Source: Streptomyces griseus subsp. griseus
GTDB taxonomy: Bacteria; Actinomycetota; Actinomycetes; Streptomycetales; Streptomycetaceae
NCBI RefSeq assembly: GCF_000720255.1
Contig: NZ_JOJE01000055.1
Coordinates: 1-35,755 of the forward strand
Direction: 5' to 3'
Length of the DNA: 35,755 nt
A model generated the notes under the pieces. It was not told the DNA's origin. It did no database searches and saw nothing but the letters and a program-made list of their open reading frames with translations. Shown here in pieces: positions 24,478 through 32,955 of the stretch (position 1 is its first letter; each line of letters opens with the position of its first letter). The translations under genes were made by a program, and so were the position numbers.

Positions 24478-25890
24478 GTGTCCACCGCGACGATCGACGA
24501 CCAGGGGAAAGGGCACCATGTGTTCGACCGTGCTCACTGGCAGGACCGCCTCGATGTGTTGCGTTCCCGGTACCACGTGCCGGGGGCGGCACTCGCGGTG
24601 CTGGTGGACGGTGAGATCCACGAGCTGGTCAGCGGCGTACTGCACCGGGACACCGGGGTGCGGGTGACCGCGGACTCGGTGTTCCAGTCCGGTTCGATCG
24701 CCAAGGTGTACACGGCGACGCTGGTGATGCAGCTGGTCGACTCGGGCCGGCTGCGGCTCGACACCCGGGTGGTGGACGTACTGCCGGACTTCTCGGTCGC
24801 CGATGACAAGGTCACCAAGACCGTGACGGTCGGGCAGCTGCTCAGCCACACCAGCGGGATCGGCGGGGAGTTCACGCATGACACCGGCCGCGGCGACGAC
24901 TGCCTGGCCCGCTATGTCGAAGCGTGCGCCGAGGTGGGCCAGGACTGTCCGCCGGGGACCATCGTGTCCTACTGCAGCACCGGTTACGCCATCCTCGGCC
25001 GCATCGTGGAGGTGATCACAGGGCAGACCTGGGACGACGCACTGCGCGACCGGCTGCTGACACCGCTGGGGCTGGAGCATTCGATGACCCTTCCGGAGGA
25101 GGCGCTGCGGTTCCGGGTGGCGATGAGCCATGTCGGCGAGCTGGAGGACGAACCGGAGCCCGCGCCGGTGTGGGACATGCTGCCCCGGTCGGCCGGCCCG
25201 TACGGGCGGGTCCTGGTCACCGCCGGAGACGTGGTGCGCTTCGCGCGGATGCACTTGGAGGGCGGACTCGCGCCGGACGGAACGCGCGTGCTGTCGGCCC
25301 GGTCCGCGGCGACCATGCGTGAGCGGGTGGCCGACTGCCGGGACCCGTGGTCGTTCATGGCGAACGGGTGGGGGCACGGGTGGGCGCTGTACGACTGGGA
25401 CGGTGTCACCGGTTACGGTCACGACGGGGCCGTGGTGGGGCAGTTCTCGTATCTGCGGGTGGTGCCCCGGAGCGGCGTCGTCGCCGCTCTGCTGACCAAC
25501 GGAGGCAGTGCGACGAGCTTCTTCGTCGACCTGTTCCAGGAGCTGCTCGGGGAGCTGGCCGGGGTGCGGCTGCCCGACGCGTTCGCGCCTCCCGAGGAAC
25601 CCCGGACGGTCGATGTGGGCGCGCTCGCGGGCACGTACGAGCGGGAGGGCGTACGCATCACGATCAGTGAGCGTGACGGTGAGCCGAGGGTGCGGCTGGA
25701 GCTGACCGGCGGGGTGGCGCAGTACTCGCCGCCCATCGAGTCGGATCTGGTGCCGGTGTCCGACTCGGTGCTCGCCATGCCGGGGATCGGTCCGGTGAGC
25801 GCGCCGTGGCTGCCACTGGTCTTCGGGACGCTTCCGGATCGTACGCCCTATGTCTACTTCGGCATGCGGGCGTCCCCGAAAATCTCCTGA
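24478..25890 (+). CDS. Serine hydrolase, class C beta-lactamase/PBP fold
   Basis: The 470-residue protein carries the catalytic set of this fold: S-x-x-K as S-I-A-K (S73, K76), Y-x-S/N as Y165-C-S167, and a third motif near H315-D-G317 (Y-G-H-D-G-A-V-V-G). L-L-S-H-T-S-G-I (about 121-128) is the usual family block. A smaller beta-rich domain follows after about residue 365. No signal peptide is seen, so it probably works in the cytoplasm. Members of this fold hydrolyse beta-lactams, esters or D-amino peptides, or act as transacylases/peptidases in peptide clusters. GTG 24478 follows GAAGGGAGACC. It is preceded by terminator hairpins and so is probably its own transcription unit. It converges with the NRPS C-A gene, only 19 bases apart. 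Confidence 0.88.
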   Translation: MSTATIDDQGKGHHVFDRAHWQDRLDVLRSRYHVPGAALAVLVDGEIHELVSGVLHRDTGVRVTADSVFQSGSIAKVYTATLVMQLVDSGRLRLDTRVVDVLPDFSVADDKVTKTVTVGQLLSHTSGIGGEFTHDTGRGDDCLARYVEACAEVGQDCPPGTIVSYCSTGYAILGRIVEVITGQTWDDALRDRLLTPLGLEHSMTLPEEALRFRVAMSHVGELEDEPEPAPVWDMLPRSAGPYGRVLVTAGDVVRFARMHLEGGLAPDGTRVLSARSAATMRERVADCRDPWSFMANGWGHGWALYDWDGVTGYGHDGAVVGQFSYLRVVPRSGVVAALLTNGGSATSFFVDLFQELLGELAGVRLPDAFAPPEEPRTVDVGALAGTYEREGVRITISERDGEPRVRLELTGGVAQYSPPIESDLVPVSDSVLAMPGIGPVSAPWLPLVFGTLPDRTPYVYFGMRASPKIS

Positions 25891-25909
25891 GGCAGGGCCA
25901 CTTCGGGGC

Positions 25910-28612
25910 TCAGCGGCTCTGACGGGGTTCGGGCAGTCCTCGCCGGTCGAGCTTGCCGTTGGGGCCGAGCGGGAGGCGGTCGAGGACGACGAAGGCGGAG
26001 GGGACCATGAAGGCGGGGAGCCGGCCGGCGACGAACCGGCGCAGTCGCCTCGGATCGAGACCCCCTCCGGGTTCTTCCGGGTCCGGTGCGGCGGGTACGA
26101 GATGGGCGACGAGGCTGCCGCCGCCCGAGCCGCGTCCTCGACTGAGGGTCACCACGGCTTGGGCGACGCCGGGGTGGTCGGTCAGTACGGCTTCGATCTC
26201 GGCGGGCTCGATGCGGATCCCTCGGATTTTCATCTGGGTGTCGGCACGCCCGAGGTGCTCCAGTTGCCCGTCCGCGTTCCAGCGGGCCAGGTCGCCCGTG
26301 CGGTACATGCGCTCCCCCGGCAGGCCGAACGGGTCGGCGACGAACCGTTCGGCGGTCAGGTCGGGCCTGGCGTGGTAGCCGCGGCCGATCGAACCCGCCA
26401 CGTACAGCTCCCCGGTGACGCCGGGTGGCACCGGGGCGAGGCCGGGGCCGAGCACGTAGGCGCGCATGTTGCCGAGCGGGCGGCCGATCGGCACGCTGCC
26501 GGCGGCGGGGCGCTCGCGGGGGACGACGTACGTCGTGGCGTAGAAGCTCTCCGTCTGCCCGTAGGCGTTGACCACTTGCGTGCCGGGCATCGTCGCGTGC
26601 ACCTGCTGCACCAGCGCGGCCGGCAGCGGCTCACCGGCGAACATCAGCACCTCCACGCCGACCCGCTCGGTGATCCTCTCCAGCATCTCGGCGAGCATCG
26701 AGGGGACGGTGTGGACGACGCTGCCGCTCCATCCGCCGCGTTCCGCGAGGACGAGAATGTCGCGGACCACCTCGACGGTTGCGCCGGTGCTCAGCGCGGC
26801 GAACACCTCGAAGACCGACACGTCGAAGTTGATGGAAGTCCCCGCCAGCAGGCGTCCCCCCGGTCGCAGGCCGGCGGTCATGGCCAGCCGGCAGACGCCG
26901 TTGACCACGTTGGCGTGGGTGATTGCAACGCCTTTGGGCGTGCCCGTGGAGCCCGATGTGTACATCAGGTACGCCAGGTTCTCCGGGTGCAGCGGAGGCC
27001 GTGCCGGATCGCCGTCGGGGTCCGGTGCGACGCTGTCGAGGTCGAAGGACTCCAGGTAGTGGCAGGGGACGCCGTGAGCGGGCAGCGTCGTGGCGGTCGA
27101 GGCGTCCGTGAGGATGAGGCCGGGTGCGGCATCGGAGAGCAGGAAGTCCAGCCGCCGGCTGGGGTAGCGGGGGTCGATCGGCACATATCCGGCACCGGAC
27201 TTGAGGATCCCCAGCAGTGCCACCACGAGGTCGGCCGAGCGGGGCAGCGCCAGGCCCACCAGCGCTTCCGGGCCGAGTCCGTCCCGGATCAGCGCGGCTG
27301 CCAGCCGGTCGGCCCTGGCATTCAGATCCCGGTAGGTCAGCGACCGGCCGCCGGACACGACCGCCACCGCGTCCGGTGTGGCGAGGACCTGGCGCTCCAC
27401 CAGTTGCGGGATGGTCAGCCGGGGCGTGGGGACCGCCGTGTCGACCAGTTCCTCCAGCAGCCGGTACCGCTCGGCCGCGTCCAGGACGTCGACCTCTGCC
27501 AACCGCAGACCGGGGTCCGCCACCAGCTGTTCCAGTACCCGGACGAACCGGCCGGCGAGTCTCTCCACCGCCGTCCGCTCGAACAGGTCGGATGCGTACT
27601 CGATCGCGCCGACCGGCTCCCGGCCGCCCGCGCCGGTGGCCACCATGACGGCGAGGATCGGCTCGTCTCTCGCTGCGGGCGTGCCGGCCGGCTCCTCGGT
27701 CACGGTCAGGCCGGGCAGGTCGAGGAGTGGCGTGGTGCGGTGGCGGCGTGCGAGTGCCGTCGGAGGCAGCGGAAGGGGAAGGGAGCGGTGCGGGCCGGAT
27801 GCGTCGAGGGCCTCTTCCCGGGCGTCGGGGTCCCGGTCCCGTACGGCGTCGAGGAGGATGCCGAACGGCGGGTTGGCCGACAGATCCGCGCGCCCCAGCC
27901 GGATGGTGACGTACGGGTCGTCCGAGCCCGCTGCCCCGGCTCGGTCACTGGCCGTGCTCAGTGAAGCGGTCGGTGTGTCAGTGCCGCCCCCCAGGTGGTG
28001 CCAGAGCACGGCGAGTGCCGTGCGCAGGACCATGGCGGTGGTCGCGTGCCGGTCCTTCGCCAACGCGGCGGCTCCGTCGAGGAGTTCGGGCCGGAGGGGG
28101 AAGTGCACCGTGTCGCGGAGGTGGGGTGCGGCCGGCTGGGGCACGGCGTCGGCGGGCGGCGGGGCGCGGTCGGGCCAGTCCGGCAGGGCGCCGTCGCGCC
28201 GCGCGGTGTACGCGATCGGCAGGTCGCGTACCAGGGGCTCGAGGAGTTCCCCGTCCGCCGAGCCGGGGCGCAGCACCAGAACCAGTACGTGCACGCCGGG
28301 CGCACACGCCAGCACCTGCGCCCGGACCGGGATGTCATCCGCCGCGCCGAAGCGGTGCTGTGCCGCGTCCCGTAGCGCGCGCGGCACGTCCCGCTCCACC
28401 AGTTCGCGCACCGGCACGTCGAGCGGGAACCCGGCCGCCGGCCCGGTGCGCGGACCGTGGTGGCGCGCCACCGCGTCCCCGATCGCCGCCGCGAGGGCCG
28501 CCCTGTCGAGGGGCCCGGTCATCCGCCATGCCCAGGTGGTGCTGTCCGTCGACGGCTCGTCCTGCCGATGGACCGGCTCCGCGGGGCGCCGTACGGGCGG
28601 CAACGGGATCAT
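25910..28612 (-). CDS. NRPS C-A protein, degenerate C domain, no carrier
   Basis: The 900-residue protein has a shortened condensation-like domain (about 20-400) and a complete adenylation domain (about 415-895). In the C domain the H-H-x-x-x-D-G motif is changed to R-P-G-S-A-D-G, so the catalytic His is gone. A-domain core motifs are present: [11 protein letters not shown] (A3), F-D-V-S-V-F-E (A4), N-A-Y-G-Q-T-E (A5, usual P is Q), Y-R-T-G-D-L-A-R (A7), K-I-R-G-I-R-I-E-P (A8) and N-G-K-L-D-R-R (A10). It stops right after A10, with no carrier domain, so it must load a carrier in trans or on another protein. A hand alignment gives pocket residues close to D-V-F-H-M-A-A-F-Y-K. It is the minus-strand partner of the DDAH-family gene. 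Confidence 0.9.
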   Translation of the reverse strand: MIPLPPVRRPAEPVHRQDEPSTDSTTWAWRMTGPLDRAALAAAIGDAVARHHGPRTGPAAGFPLDVPVRELVERDVPRALRDAAQHRFGAADDIPVRAQVLACAPGVHVLVLVLRPGSADGELLEPLVRDLPIAYTARRDGALPDWPDRAPPPADAVPQPAAPHLRDTVHFPLRPELLDGAAALAKDRHATTAMVLRTALAVLWHHLGGGTDTPTASLSTASDRAGAAGSDDPYVTIRLGRADLSANPPFGILLDAVRDRDPDAREEALDASGPHRSLPLPLPPTALARRHRTTPLLDLPGLTVTEEPAGTPAARDEPILAVMVATGAGGREPVGAIEYASDLFERTAVERLAGRFVRVLEQLVADPGLRLAEVDVLDAAERYRLLEELVDTAVPTPRLTIPQLVERQVLATPDAVAVVSGGRSLTYRDLNARADRLAAALIRDGLGPEALVGLALPRSADLVVALLGILKSGAGYVPIDPRYPSRRLDFLLSDAAPGLILTDASTATTLPAHGVPCHYLESFDLDSVAPDPDGDPARPPLHPENLAYLMYTSGSTGTPKGVAITHANVVNGVCRLAMTAGLRPGGRLLAGTSINFDVSVFEVFAALSTGATVEVVRDILVLAERGGWSGSVVHTVPSMLAEMLERITERVGVEVLMFAGEPLPAALVQQVHATMPGTQVVNAYGQTESFYATTYVVPRERPAAGSVPIGRPLGNMRAYVLGPGLAPVPPGVTGELYVAGSIGRGYHARPDLTAERFVADPFGLPGERMYRTGDLARWNADGQLEHLGRADTQMKIRGIRIEPAEIEAVLTDHPGVAQAVVTLSRGRGSGGGSLVAHLVPAAPDPEEPGGGLDPRRLRRFVAGRLPAFMVPSAFVVLDRLPLGPNGKLDRRGLPEPRQSR

Positions 28613-28683
28613 GCGTGGCTACTCCTTCTCGCTCCGGCGGTCGAGGGCCTGGCCGAGCCGTGCGGCAGCGGAACGGGGCTGCT

Positions 28684-28699
28684 GTCCCGCCGACGGGAC
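28684..28699. promoter_or_regulatory. Palindrome GTCCCGNCGACGGGAC, copy 1
   Basis: GTCCCGCCGACGGGAC lies 72 bases upstream of the NRPS C-A start, between that gene and the DDAH-family gene. The arms GTCCCG and CGGGAC are perfect around a 4-base centre. A second copy with one base different in the centre occurs at 29735-29750, also ahead of start codons. A short hairpin is an alternative explanation for this copy. Confidence 0.5.
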
Positions 28700-28758
28700 G
28701 CCCGGGAGCGAGCGTTCGGCCCCGGCCCGTCCCGGCTTCCGCGGTCCGCTGAGGGCTT

Positions 28759-29598
28759 TCACTCCCGCAGTTCGAGGGTGCAGCACTTGACGCTTCCGCC
28801 GGCCTTGAGGAGCTCGGTCAGGTCGGCGCCGACCGGGGCGTAGCCGCGGTCGCGCAGACGCCCGGCGAGCCCGACGGCCTGCTGCGGCAGTATCACGTTC
28901 TTTCCGTCGGACACCGCGTTGAGGCCGAAGACGACGGCGTCCGCTTCATCGGCCAGAACGGCGTCAGGGAATCGCGCGGAAAGAATGGCCCGGCTTTCCG
29001 CGGAAAACGCGTCCGGATAGTACATGATTTCGCCGTGACCGAGCACGGCGAGAGCCGTGTCGAGGTGGTAGAACCGCGGGTCGACGAGCGTCAGGGACAC
29101 CACGGGGCGGCCGAAGAACTCCTGCACTTCGCGGTGGGCCCTCGGGTCGCTGCGAAAACCGCTGCCGGCCAGGATCTCCGTGCCGGTGAAGAGGAAATCG
29201 CCCTCGCCCTCGTTGATGTACTCGGCCTGGCGCACCTCGGACCAGCCGGCGCCGCGGAACCAGTCGAGGTACGCCGCCGACTCGTCGACCCGCTCCTGGT
29301 TGCGGAACCTGGCGACGAGCGCCCTGCCGTCCACGACCATCGCACCGTTCGCCGAGAAGACCATGTCGGGCAGGCCCGGCGTCGGTTCGATCAGTTCCAC
29401 GTCGTGGCCGAGCGTGCTGAAGGTGTCGTGCAGCCGCTTCCACTGCTCCTGACCGAGCTCGGCGGACGTGGGCCGGGCGGGGTCCATCCAGACGTTGATC
29501 GAATAGGTGACGTCGAAATACGTCGGGCGGCACATGAGGTAACGCCGCCGCGTGGCCACCTTGTTGCGAGCCGGACGTCGCTCCGTGTTTTGCTGCAA
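28759..29598 (-). CDS. ddaH: Dimethylargininase-family guanidino-modifying enzyme
   Basis: The 279-residue product is a member of the guanidino-group-modifying superfamily. It shows Y-S-I-N-V-W-M-D-P near the start, D-M-V-F-S-A-N-G-A (about 83-91), N-E-G-E-G-D-F-L-F-T-G-T-E (about 130-142), F-Y-H-L-D-T-A-L (catalytic His region) and A-G-G-S-V-K-C-C-T-L-E-L-R at the C-terminus, with C272 as the probable nucleophile. Family members hydrolyse dimethylarginine to citrulline and dimethylamine; close bacterial relatives act on arginine itself (arginine dihydrolase/deiminase type). Streptomyces genomes commonly carry such a gene. TTG 29598 is chosen because AAAGGA precedes it at good distance; GTG 29559 or ATG 29535 are alternatives. 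It lies in the cluster but could be a bystander. Confidence 0.88.
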   Translation of the reverse strand: MQQNTERRPARNKVATRRRYLMCRPTYFDVTYSINVWMDPARPTSAELGQEQWKRLHDTFSTLGHDVELIEPTPGLPDMVFSANGAMVVDGRALVARFRNQERVDESAAYLDWFRGAGWSEVRQAEYINEGEGDFLFTGTEILAGSGFRSDPRAHREVQEFFGRPVVSLTLVDPRFYHLDTALAVLGHGEIMYYPDAFSAESRAILSARFPDAVLADEADAVVFGLNAVSDGKNVILPQQAVGLAGRLRDRGYAPVGADLTELLKAGGSVKCCTLELRE

Positions 29599-29701
29599 TG
29601 GCTTGAGTCCTTTGCGCTCGAAGTTGTTCCGGAATGGCGGGAATCAGCGTGCCGAAACGCTGCGTGCACACAAGCGGGAACTGGCGCGGGGGGGGGGACT
29701 G

Positions 29702-29719
29702 CGGACCGGATCCGGTCCG
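29702..29719. promoter_or_regulatory. 18-base perfect palindrome
   Basis: CGGACCGGATCCGGTCCG is a perfect palindrome in the divergent region between the DDAH-family gene and the first P450. It sits next to a run of ten G (29688-29697) and 16 bases from the repeated GTCCCG palindrome. It is a candidate operator or cruciform site, with no known protein assigned. Confidence 0.4.
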
Positions 29720-29733
29720 GGGCACGCTGCCAT

Positions 29734-29751
29734 TGTCCCGTCGACGGGACA
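29734..29751. promoter_or_regulatory. Palindrome GTCCCGNCGACGGGAC, copy 2
   Basis: TGTCCCGTCGACGGGACA is a perfect 18-base palindrome containing the 16-base motif found at 28684-28699. It lies 137 bases upstream of the DDAH-family start and 264 bases upstream of the first P450 start, in a divergent region where an operator would control both. Two copies of the same motif 1 kb apart in one cluster make chance unlikely. Confidence 0.55.
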
Positions 29752-29938
29752 GCCGATATTCCCATAGCGGCGCAGCGTCGGGAAGACGATAGCAATTGGC
29801 CGTAGCTGCCTGTAGCGTTCAGCGGGACGCACTCGAATTCGCCAAGTGTTCCGGACGCCCGCAGAAGCCTCGGCAGTCTGCGCACCGGTTCCATTTCCTC
29901 TGGTGACGACGATCCGGACGTTCGTACCTGCCACTGTG

Positions 29939-29958
29939 CCGCCCGTCGACGCGGGCGG
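29939..29958 (+). other. Hairpin in leader of first P450
   Basis: CCGCCCG (29939-29945) and CGGGCGG (29952-29958) pair perfectly around a 6-base centre TCGACG. It lies 56 bases upstream of the P450 start and could be a leader hairpin or part of the promoter region. The significance is uncertain. Confidence 0.35.
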
Positions 29959-30013
29959 GCGAGCCGGTCCCGTTCCGTACGGTGCGCTGCGCACATCCGA
30001 AGAAAGGAAACCC

Positions 30014-31222
30014 ATGTCCCGCCCTGTCAGTGAACTGCCGGGACTGCCCGTGACACGCCCCGCGGGCTGCCCCTTCGATCCGCCCCAGGAACTGGCGAAG
30101 CTACGCGAGGAAGAGCCCGTCGTGCGGATGGTCTTCCCCGACGGACACACCGGCTGGCTGGTGACCAGTCACGAACTCGTCCGCGCCGTACTGGAGGACA
30201 ACCGCTTCAGCGCGAGGTTCGAGCTCATCCACTCCCCGCTGCCCGGAGCGGGCACCAAGGGGATGCTGCCGCCTGCCCCGCCCGGGATGTTCGGCGGGAT
30301 GGACCTTCCCCAGTCGGCCCGCTACCGCAGCCTGCTCAAGCCCCGGTTCAGCAGCCGCCAGATGATGCGGCTGTCCGGGCGGATCCAGGAGATCGCGGAC
30401 GAGTACCTGGACGCCATGGAGGAGCACGGCCCGCCGGTGGACCTGGTGGAGGCGTACGCACTGCCCATCCCCGCTCTGGTGATCTGCGAGCTGCTCGGCG
30501 TTCCCTACTCCGACCGCGAGTCGTTCCAGAGCAATGCGATAGGCGTGAACAACAACGACCTCCCGACGGAGGAGCAGTGGGCCTGTCTCGTCGCCATTCA
30601 GGAGTACCTGACCGAGCTGGTGGTGGCCAAGCGCACCAAGCCGGGTGACGACCTGATGAGCGAGCTCACGGCCACCGACCTCACGGACGAGGAGATCGCC
30701 AACATCGCGGCGTTGATGCTGGGCGCGGGTTTCGAGACCACCGCCAACATGATCGCCCTGGGTACGTGGGTGCTGCTGCGCAATCCCGGCCAGCTCGCCG
30801 CCTTCCGGTCCGACCCGGACCTCATCGACCCGGCCGTCGAGGAGCTGCTGCGCTATCTGACCATCACGCACACGGGTGCGCGGGCGGCGCTGGAGGACGT
30901 CGAACTCGGCGGTCAGCTGATCAAGGCGGGCGAGAGCATCGCGCTGTCGAACCAGGCGGCGAACCGGGACCCGAAGAAGTTCCCCGACCCGGACATCCTC
31001 GACCTGCAGCGGCAGGCCGCGGGGCATGTGGCCTTCGGCCGCGGCGTCCATCTGTGCATGGGCAAGGACCTGGCGCGCGTCGAGATGCGGGTCGCCCTTC
31101 CCGCGCTGTTCAACCGGTTCCCGACCCTGCGCATGGACATCGCGCCCGAGGACGTGCCGCTCAGGTTCAACTCGGACGTCTTCGGCGTGGACCGCCTCCC
31201 CGTCGCCTGGGACCGGACGTAG
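30014..31222 (+). CDS. Cytochrome P450 (first)
   Basis: The 402-residue protein is a soluble actinomycete P450 (CYP107/CYP105-like by general appearance). The I-helix has A-G-F-E-T-T (E241, T242, T243), the oxygen-activating acid-Thr pair. The E-x-x-R motif is E-L-L-R (near 278-281). The heme loop is F-G-R-G-V-H-L-C-M-G with cysteine C348. ATG 30014 has a good ribosome binding site (AAAGGAA). The gene is the first of a P450-ferredoxin-P450 run and has only 3 bases before the ferredoxin start, so the two are co-transcribed. It should hydroxylate or cross-link an amino acid or the peptide; the substrate is not readable. It is divergent from the DDAH-family gene. Confidence 0.93.
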   Translation: MSRPVSELPGLPVTRPAGCPFDPPQELAKLREEEPVVRMVFPDGHTGWLVTSHELVRAVLEDNRFSARFELIHSPLPGAGTKGMLPPAPPGMFGGMDLPQSARYRSLLKPRFSSRQMMRLSGRIQEIADEYLDAMEEHGPPVDLVEAYALPIPALVICELLGVPYSDRESFQSNAIGVNNNDLPTEEQWACLVAIQEYLTELVVAKRTKPGDDLMSELTATDLTDEEIANIAALMLGAGFETTANMIALGTWVLLRNPGQLAAFRSDPDLIDPAVEELLRYLTITHTGARAALEDVELGGQLIKAGESIALSNQAANRDPKKFPDPDILDLQRQAAGHVAFGRGVHLCMGKDLARVEMRVALPALFNRFPTLRMDIAPEDVPLRFNSDVFGVDRLPVAWDRT

Positions 31223-31225
31223 CCG

Positions 31226-31435
31226 ATGGAGCTCGTCGTGGACCGGGAGCGTTGTATCGGTGCCGGCATGTGTGTGCTGACCGCTCCCGATGTGTTCGAC
31301 CAGGACGACGAGGACGGGAAGGTGCTGCTGCTCGACCCCGTGCCGCCACGCCGGGCCGCCGGGACGGCGGTCAGGCAGGCGGCTCACCTGTGCCCGATGG
31401 GCGCGATCACCCTCGTCCCGGGCGACGGCCCGTGA
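31226..31435 (+). CDS. [3Fe-4S] ferredoxin
   Basis: The 69-residue protein matches P450-linked ferredoxins. Cysteines sit at C10-x5-C16 (R-C-I-G-A-G-M-C-V) and then H-L-C-P-M-G-A-I, giving the three ligands of a [3Fe-4S] cluster (the fourth position is not Cys). It passes electrons from a ferredoxin reductase to a P450. It starts 3 bases after the first P450, so coupling with that gene is likely; it may also serve the second P450. No reductase is seen in the window, so one must come from elsewhere in the genome. Confidence 0.94.
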   Translation: MELVVDRERCIGAGMCVLTAPDVFDQDDEDGKVLLLDPVPPRRAAGTAVRQAAHLCPMGAITLVPGDGP

Positions 31436-31687
31436 TGACGCACCGCGAAGTCCGGGCGACGCGGTCGCCTGCCGGATTCTGACAGCGTTCGGAGCCCGGC
31501 CGCACGGGTGGCACCGGCGCCGGCCGCGTCACCCGCGCACGCCATCCAGCGGCGCCGTGCCGCCCTCCCGGCACTTCGGGGTCGGATCCCGGCCCACCCC
31601 CCCCGCGCGTGCCGGCGCCGCATCGCGTCGGCTCGGCCCGGAAGGGCTCGCCCCGCGGCGTCACCACACATGAATGGAGCACGCACC

Positions 31688-32896
31688 ATGACCGAACGCG
31701 CCGTGCCGGACGACAGGACACTGCCCATCCCGCGCACCTGCCCCTTCTCCCCGCCCGCGCAGTACGCCGAGTTGCGGGAGAAGGAGCCGGTCTCCCGCTT
31801 CCGGCTGCCGAACAAGGACGAGGCCTGGGTCCTGACCCGCTACGCGGACATCCGCGCGATACTCGCCGATCCCCGGTTCAGTTCGGACGTCAGGCTGCCG
31901 GGATATCCGTTCTTCACCCCGGAGAGGCCCAGTGAACAACCGATCCAGCTGCTGATCCACATGGATCCCCCCACGCACAACGAAGCCCGCCGCAGGGTGA
32001 TCAGCGAGTACACCGCGAAACGGACCCGGGACCTACGGCCCCGGGTCCAGCGCATCGTCGACGAGCGGCTCGACGCGATCGTGCGGGGCCCGCGGCCGGT
32101 CGATTTGGTGGCGGAGTTCGCCGTTCCCGTGCCGGCGCTGGTGATGTTCGAGCAGCTCGGGATCCCGCGCGCCGACCACCAGTGGTTTCTGTCCACGAAC
32201 TCCCTGCTGATCAGCGGCCTGACCTCGGAGTCCGAGCGGGACGAGGCGTTCGGCGCGCTCAGCGGCTACTTGCTGGACCTGATCGAGAAGAAGGAGAGCG
32301 ATCCGGGCGACGATCTGCTCAGCAGGCAGATCGCCAAGAACAAGGAGAGCGGCGACTACGACCGCTCGTGGCTGACGGGCCTGGCGCTGCTGCTGTTCAT
32401 CGGCGGCTCCGAGAACATGGCCAGCATGATCTCGCTCGGCGCGATGATGCTGCTGCGGCACCCCAAGGAGCGCGCGCGGATCACCGCGGACCCGTCGCTG
32501 ACCCCGCAGTTGGTGGAGGAGATGCTGCGCTACTTCACCATCGCCGAACTGACGATGACCCGCGTGGCGACCGAGGACGTCGAGGTGGGCGGCAAGCTGA
32601 TCCGTGCGGGAGAGGGTCTGGTGGCGCTGACCAACGCGGCCAACCACGATCCCGAGGCGTTTCCCGAGCCGGACGTCTTCGACATCGACCGCCCGGCTCG
32701 CAGCCACCTGGCCTTCGGGTTCGGTCCGCACCAGTGCCTCGGGCAGAGCCTGGCGCGTCTGGAGTTCCAGATCGTCTTCGACTCGCTGTGCGCCCGTATC
32801 CCGGAGATGGAGCCGGCCGTCCCGCTCGAGGAGTTGAGGTACAAGAGTGACGACGAGGGCGTCTTCGGTCTCGTCGAACTCCCCGTCACCTGGTAG
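31688..32896 (+). CDS. Cytochrome P450 (second, I-helix lacks Thr)
   Basis: The 402-residue protein has the P450 fold: E-M-L-R (E-x-x-R, near 279-282), heme loop F-G-F-G-P-H-Q-C-L-G with C350, and H-M-D-P-P-T-H-N-E-A-R-R (helix C). The I-helix reads F-I-G-G-S-E-N-M-A-S. Here the usual A-G-x-E-T-T is G-G-S-E242-N243-M, so the Thr that protonates bound oxygen is replaced by Asn. P450s without this Thr include enzymes that act on carrier-bound or hydroxyl-bearing substrates or do unusual chemistry. ATG 31688 is preceded by GGAG. It lies 252 bases after the ferredoxin and converges with the terminal NRPS, separated by a strong hairpin. Confidence 0.93.
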   Translation: MTERAVPDDRTLPIPRTCPFSPPAQYAELREKEPVSRFRLPNKDEAWVLTRYADIRAILADPRFSSDVRLPGYPFFTPERPSEQPIQLLIHMDPPTHNEARRRVISEYTAKRTRDLRPRVQRIVDERLDAIVRGPRPVDLVAEFAVPVPALVMFEQLGIPRADHQWFLSTNSLLISGLTSESERDEAFGALSGYLLDLIEKKESDPGDDLLSRQIAKNKESGDYDRSWLTGLALLLFIGGSENMASMISLGAMMLLRHPKERARITADPSLTPQLVEEMLRYFTIAELTMTRVATEDVEVGGKLIRAGEGLVALTNAANHDPEAFPEPDVFDIDRPARSHLAFGFGPHQCLGQSLARLEFQIVFDSLCARIPEMEPAVPLEELRYKSDDEGVFGLVELPVTW

Positions 32897-32911
32897 CCGG
32901 CGACCCGTCCC

Positions 32912-32952
32912 GAACGCGCTACCGGAGGCAGTGTGCCTCCGGTAGCGCGTTC
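32912..32952. terminator. Bidirectional terminator hairpin
   Basis: Perfect 19-base arms (32912-32930 and 32934-32952, beginning GAACGCGCTACCGG) with a 3-base loop GTG lie between the convergent second P450 (ends 32896) and terminal NRPS (ends 32956). The symmetrical stem can stop transcription from both sides. Confidence 0.88.
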
Positions 32953-32955
32953 CGT

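Noticed and set aside
25850..27964. 704-codon plus-strand frame opposite the NRPS C-A gene
   Set aside because: It is opposite a gene with full A-domain motifs; its Gly/His/Gln/Val-rich composition is that of an antisense frame.
29760..29820. Repeated TAGC/GTAGC elements (29764, 29789, 29802, 29812) as SARP binding repeats
   Set aside because: Spacings of 25, 13 and 10 bases do not give the regular 11- or 22-base pattern of SARP sites, and the elements are too short.
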